Shown here in pieces: positions 61,385 through 64,000 of a stretch of DNA of 64,000 nucleotides; the first letter of the stretch is position 1, and every line of letters begins with the position of its first letter. Both the position numbers and the translations under genes were made by a program. The DNA lies in contig NZ_JARXIC010000014.1 of NCBI RefSeq assembly GCF_031127905.1, positions 51,798-115,797 of the forward strand. Direction: 5' to 3'. The DNA is from Thalassobacterium sedimentorum (GTDB taxonomy: Bacteria; Verrucomicrobiota; Verrucomicrobiia; Opitutales; Coraliomargaritaceae). The notes beneath the pieces were generated by a model, which made no database searches, was not told the DNA's origin, and saw only the letters and a program-made list of their open reading frames with translations.

Positions 61385-63829
61385 ATGAAGTTCATAAGAA
61401 TTACTGAGCATCTGCTAGGCAGATTTTTACTATTGATTGCTTCGGCTGCATTCCTGTCGGCTGCGCCGTTTGTGTTAGTCGAGAATGGAGCTCCCGCTGC
61501 GGTTATTGTAGTTGCAGGCTCTACGAGTGAATCGGTCAATGACGCGGTAGATGAATTGAATTATTGGCTAGAGCGTATCGCAGGTGTAGGGCTGCCTGTT
61601 ATTGAAGCGTCCGAATGGAATGGTAGCGATCCGTATGTCGCTATTGGGAGTAGTTCACTCACCGAAACTAAGGGATGGAGTCGTGAACCTTTTTCGCAGG
61701 AAGAGGCCCGTGTATTTATTGAAGAAGATGGCATTGGGCTGCTCGGGAATGATTCAGCGCCTTCGCCTGATGTTGAATGGACGGGCACGTATTATGCAGT
61801 CCTTGAGTTTGTTCAGCAAGAACTCGGAGTTCGATGGATTTGGCCGGGGCCCAGTGGCGAAGTATTCACGCCGCGTTCCCGAGTCGTTGCTGAGTTAGGG
61901 AGTTGGTCGTGGAGCCCTGATTTGTTTGTGATTCGGATGTTGAGGAATGGGTACTCGGGATCTCTTGCACGGTCCAGTGCGCGAAGCATGAAAACATATT
62001 TTGATATTACGTTAGATCCTGAAAAATGGGGAGGATTAGGTGAGGAGCATGATCAATGGCTTAAGCGGGAGCGCATGGGATATCCAACTAACATTGCTTT
62101 CGGTCACGCGTTTTCAAAGTGGTGGGATCGCTACAGTGAAACGAAACCAGAATGGTTTGCACAACCTCCTGAGGGCTTGACCCAGAGGGGAGGGCATGGC
62201 GTGAAACTGAATCTTTCTAATTCTGAATTGCAGGATAAAATCTATGCGGATTGGTATGTTGAATGGCAGGAAGATCCGATCAAAAATCGCAACCTGAATT
62301 TAGCTCCCAATGATAGCCGTGGCTTTGATACACGCCCGGAGACACGCGCATGGGATGCTCCTGAGGTTAGAACCATGACTGACAAGGAGGTTTATAATGG
62401 AAGTGAGACAGTGCTGACAGATCGCTATGTTAAGTTTTGGAATCTTTTAGCACGTAGAATTAAGAAAGTCGACCCTGAGGCGACCGTTTCAACATACGCA
62501 TACCGAAATTACCAAAAGCCACCTCTTGATCAGGAACTTCAAGTCGAGTCAAATGTAGTTATCGCGTATGTTGGTGGGGAAGGTTATTATCCGGATGAAG
62601 GGTTTATTCGTGACGAGTGGAAAGGCTGGAATGATCAAGGTGCTCAACTGAGTTGGAGACCTAATCTATTACATGGCGGGCATGGGATTCCTTACAATTA
62701 CTCTAAGCAACTTTTTGATGACTTTGATTTCTTCCGCCAGCATGGTTTATTGGGGACCGACTTCGATGCATTAGTAGGGAACTGGTCCGGTCAAGGCTTA
62801 GCTTATTATGTTTTAGCAGAGCAACATTCGCGACCTGACGCTAGCTATGAAGTGTTGTGTGAAGAATATTATTCGGCTTTTGGTCCTGCTGCTCAGCAAA
62901 TACAGGAGTTCAATGAATATTTTGCTGAGCTGACCCAGAATGGTCCGGATTTGTTGCGACGTCCTGGAGTGGTTCCTCGAATGACGTGGGGTGGATGGTG
63001 GATTGGACATGTCCGAATCATCCCCATGTTGCTAACCCCTGAAGTGATTGCTGAAGGTCAGCGTATTCTTGCTGAAGCTGAGGAAGCAGTTAGCGTCGCT
63101 CAACCGATTTACTCAGAACGTGTGGACCTGATCGTGCGTGGCTTCACGCATACTAAATTAATGAGTGAAGCCTTTGCACAGTTGAATCTTGATGATCCCA
63201 TGTCAGCGATTTCGCATGACGACGCTATAGATGTATTAAGGCCTTTGTGGGACTTCCGAATGAATCATTTGACTGATTTGGCGATCCCGACCGCACGATA
63301 TTTTACGATCGAACAGCAAAAGCTTCAGTTGTGGAATTCCTTTCGTGGGAATGTTCCGACTAAGCCAGAATCTCGAAAAATTTATCCATTGCCGGATGGA
63401 TGGTTCTTTAAGGCAGATCGTGATAATCTAGGAAATGGTGAATTATGGCAACAAGACTGGAGTGATGAAGCCTGGACTCCAGTAGAGGTTGCAATGCCTT
63501 GGCGAAAATCACTTCCTGATGAAGACGATAGCCAAGTTGTATGGTATCGCCTGAATTTTGAAGTTCCAGAACTTGCTGATACTGGCGAATTGGTGGTCTT
63601 ACGTTTTGGATCTGTCGATGCCGAGACGAAGCTTTGGGTGAATGATCAATTAGTCGATGAGCGAGGTTACCCACATGATGGAAACTATGATTCATGGGCA
63701 CAGTCATTTGAGGTCGATATCACTTCGGTGGCGAAATCAGGGGCAATGAATAATCTTATCCTACGTGTAGAGAGTGAACAGCAGAATGGAGGGATTACCG
63801 GACCCGTATCCCTGATTATTGGGGACTAA
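61385..63829 (+). CDS. Secreted DUF4838-domain protein with C-terminal GH2-type sugar-binding domain
   Basis: An 814-residue protein with signal peptide (residues 1-26, ending LSAA). Residues about 30-180 match the alpha-glucuronidase-like N-domain, including YYAVLEFVQQELGVRWIWPGPSGE, here cut at 24 residues near 139-158. The DUF4838 barrel follows at about 240-520, with ETKPEWFAQPPEG, VSTYAYRNYQKPP and RPNLLHGGHGIPYNYS as its landmarks. From about residue 680 a jelly-roll like the sugar-binding domain of GH2 enzymes closes the protein (WYRLNFEVPELADTGELVVL, AETKLWVNDQLVDERG). Third DUF4838 protein of the window, and the one with a different C-terminal domain. Activity not established. Confidence 0.82.
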   Translation: MKFIRITEHLLGRFLLLIASAAFLSAAPFVLVENGAPAAVIVVAGSTSESVNDAVDELNYWLERIAGVGLPVIEASEWNGSDPYVAIGSSSLTETKGWSREPFSQEEARVFIEEDGIGLLGNDSAPSPDVEWTGTYYAVLEFVQQELGVRWIWPGPSGEVFTPRSRVVAELGSWSWSPDLFVIRMLRNGYSGSLARSSARSMKTYFDITLDPEKWGGLGEEHDQWLKRERMGYPTNIAFGHAFSKWWDRYSETKPEWFAQPPEGLTQRGGHGVKLNLSNSELQDKIYADWYVEWQEDPIKNRNLNLAPNDSRGFDTRPETRAWDAPEVRTMTDKEVYNGSETVLTDRYVKFWNLLARRIKKVDPEATVSTYAYRNYQKPPLDQELQVESNVVIAYVGGEGYYPDEGFIRDEWKGWNDQGAQLSWRPNLLHGGHGIPYNYSKQLFDDFDFFRQHGLLGTDFDALVGNWSGQGLAYYVLAEQHSRPDASYEVLCEEYYSAFGPAAQQIQEFNEYFAELTQNGPDLLRRPGVVPRMTWGGWWIGHVRIIPMLLTPEVIAEGQRILAEAEEAVSVAQPIYSERVDLIVRGFTHTKLMSEAFAQLNLDDPMSAISHDDAIDVLRPLWDFRMNHLTDLAIPTARYFTIEQQKLQLWNSFRGNVPTKPESRKIYPLPDGWFFKADRDNLGNGELWQQDWSDEAWTPVEVAMPWRKSLPDEDDSQVVWYRLNFEVPELADTGELVVLRFGSVDAETKLWVNDQLVDERGYPHDGNYDSWAQSFEVDITSVAKSGAMNNLILRVESEQQNGGITGPVSLIIGD

Positions 63830-63925
63830 GCAAATCGCCTCAGTTTAAAATGCTTTTATGCGAGATGAATGCTGAAGAAATAATACCACTTCTAAGAATA
63901 TATGATCTATAAGCTTGGCCTTAGC

Positions 63926-63989
63926 GTAGCCTCGAAACTTTGTTTCGGGGAGCGATTGACATCGCCCCGGTTCCGAGAACCGAGGTTAC
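63926..63989. repeat. Three-hairpin palindromic element
   Basis: The 64 bases form nested dyads: CCTCGAAAC/GTTTCGGGG with a 3-base loop, GGGGAGCGAT/ATCGCCCC with a 4-base loop, and CCCCGGTTC/GAACCGAGG with a 3-base loop, while the outermost bases GTA...TAC with CCTCG/CGAGG also pair. Such a cloverleaf-like fold is typical of intergenic repetitive or bidirectional-termination elements. It follows the DUF4838 gene by 96 bases and lies close to the window's end. Confidence 0.5.
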
Positions 63990-64000
63990 AAAAGATATAT

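Noticed and set aside
1..64000. CRISPR arrays, tRNA and rRNA genes, integrases, phage genes or attachment sites
   Set aside because: No regularly spaced repeats, no cloverleaf with a tRNA T-loop, no rRNA blocks and no recombinase or structural phage genes were seen on either strand.

Overview
The window looks like a polysaccharide-degradation island from a marine-type member of the Verrucomicrobiota, most likely Opitutales/Puniceicoccaceae. The reasons are the co-occurrence of several PEP-CTERM surface proteins, three prepilin-like proteins with an H-X9-DG motif, a Verru_Chthon-type giant pilin-like protein, DUF4838 proteins, many LacI regulators whose genes sit beside secreted glycan enzymes, and FAD-dependent oxidoreductases of the FAD_oxidored type. 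The taxonomic call is inference from gene content; there is no rRNA, tRNA, integrase or CRISPR array in view.

Layout. (A) 1-10.1 kb: end of an unrecognised gene, an SGNH hydrolase, a LacI regulator, then a co-directional run: beta-propeller-like protein, PEP-CTERM protein, secreted beta-helix protein, pseudopilin, TIM-barrel-like protein, FAD oxidoreductase and secreted SGNH hydrolase. (B) 10.2-23.2 kb: secreted DUF4838 protein, LacI regulator, alpha/alpha-toroid protein, PEP-CTERM LamG protein, LamG-DUF4838 fusion, FAD oxidoreductase, second toroid paralogue, pseudopilin. (C) 23.2-29.4 kb: minus-strand xylan-type block (GH10 xylanase, GxDLY SGNH esterase, Gfo/Idh oxidoreductase, ROK repressor) with a divergent LacI gene. 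(D) 29.6-45.8 kb: AraC and LacI regulators, a 1212-residue PcRGLX/YetA-like (PL26-like) protein, PEP-CTERM protein, pseudopilin, then an SSS transporter / beta-helix / SASA esterase / Gfo-Idh operon. (E) 45.8-53.4 kb: PocR-AraC regulator divergent from a four-gene operon (DUF4091-like protein, secreted orphan, FAD oxidoreductase, GH36 alpha-galactosidase). (F) 53.4-64 kb: a MITE-like palindromic element, a CE12-like acetylesterase, a decayed LacI gene, a PEP-CTERM protein, a giant pilin-like protein, a secreted orphan and a third DUF4838 protein.

How it may work together. Secreted enzymes (beta-helix proteins, PL26-like protein, CE12/SASA/SGNH esterases, DUF4838 proteins) would strip and cut an acylated plant- or alga-type pectic/xylan-like glycan. 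The SSS transporter would import products, and cytoplasmic enzymes without signal peptides (GH10, GH36, toroids, FAD and Gfo/Idh oxidoreductases) would finish the job. The recurring pairing of one PEP-CTERM protein with one pilin-like protein in modules A, B, D and F is the most notable architectural feature and suggests a dedicated surface apparatus for each glycan module. Substrate assignments are inference.

Regulation. Five intact LacI genes, one decayed LacI gene, two AraC genes and one ROK gene lie within about 55 kb. Several intergenic regions carry perfect or near-perfect inverted repeats that look like operators, notably at 10149-10175, 15349-15372, 28259-28278 and the pair at 30561-30580 and 30808-30833. 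Two strong intrinsic terminators are at 25706-25740 (minus strand) and 37218-37257 (plus strand).
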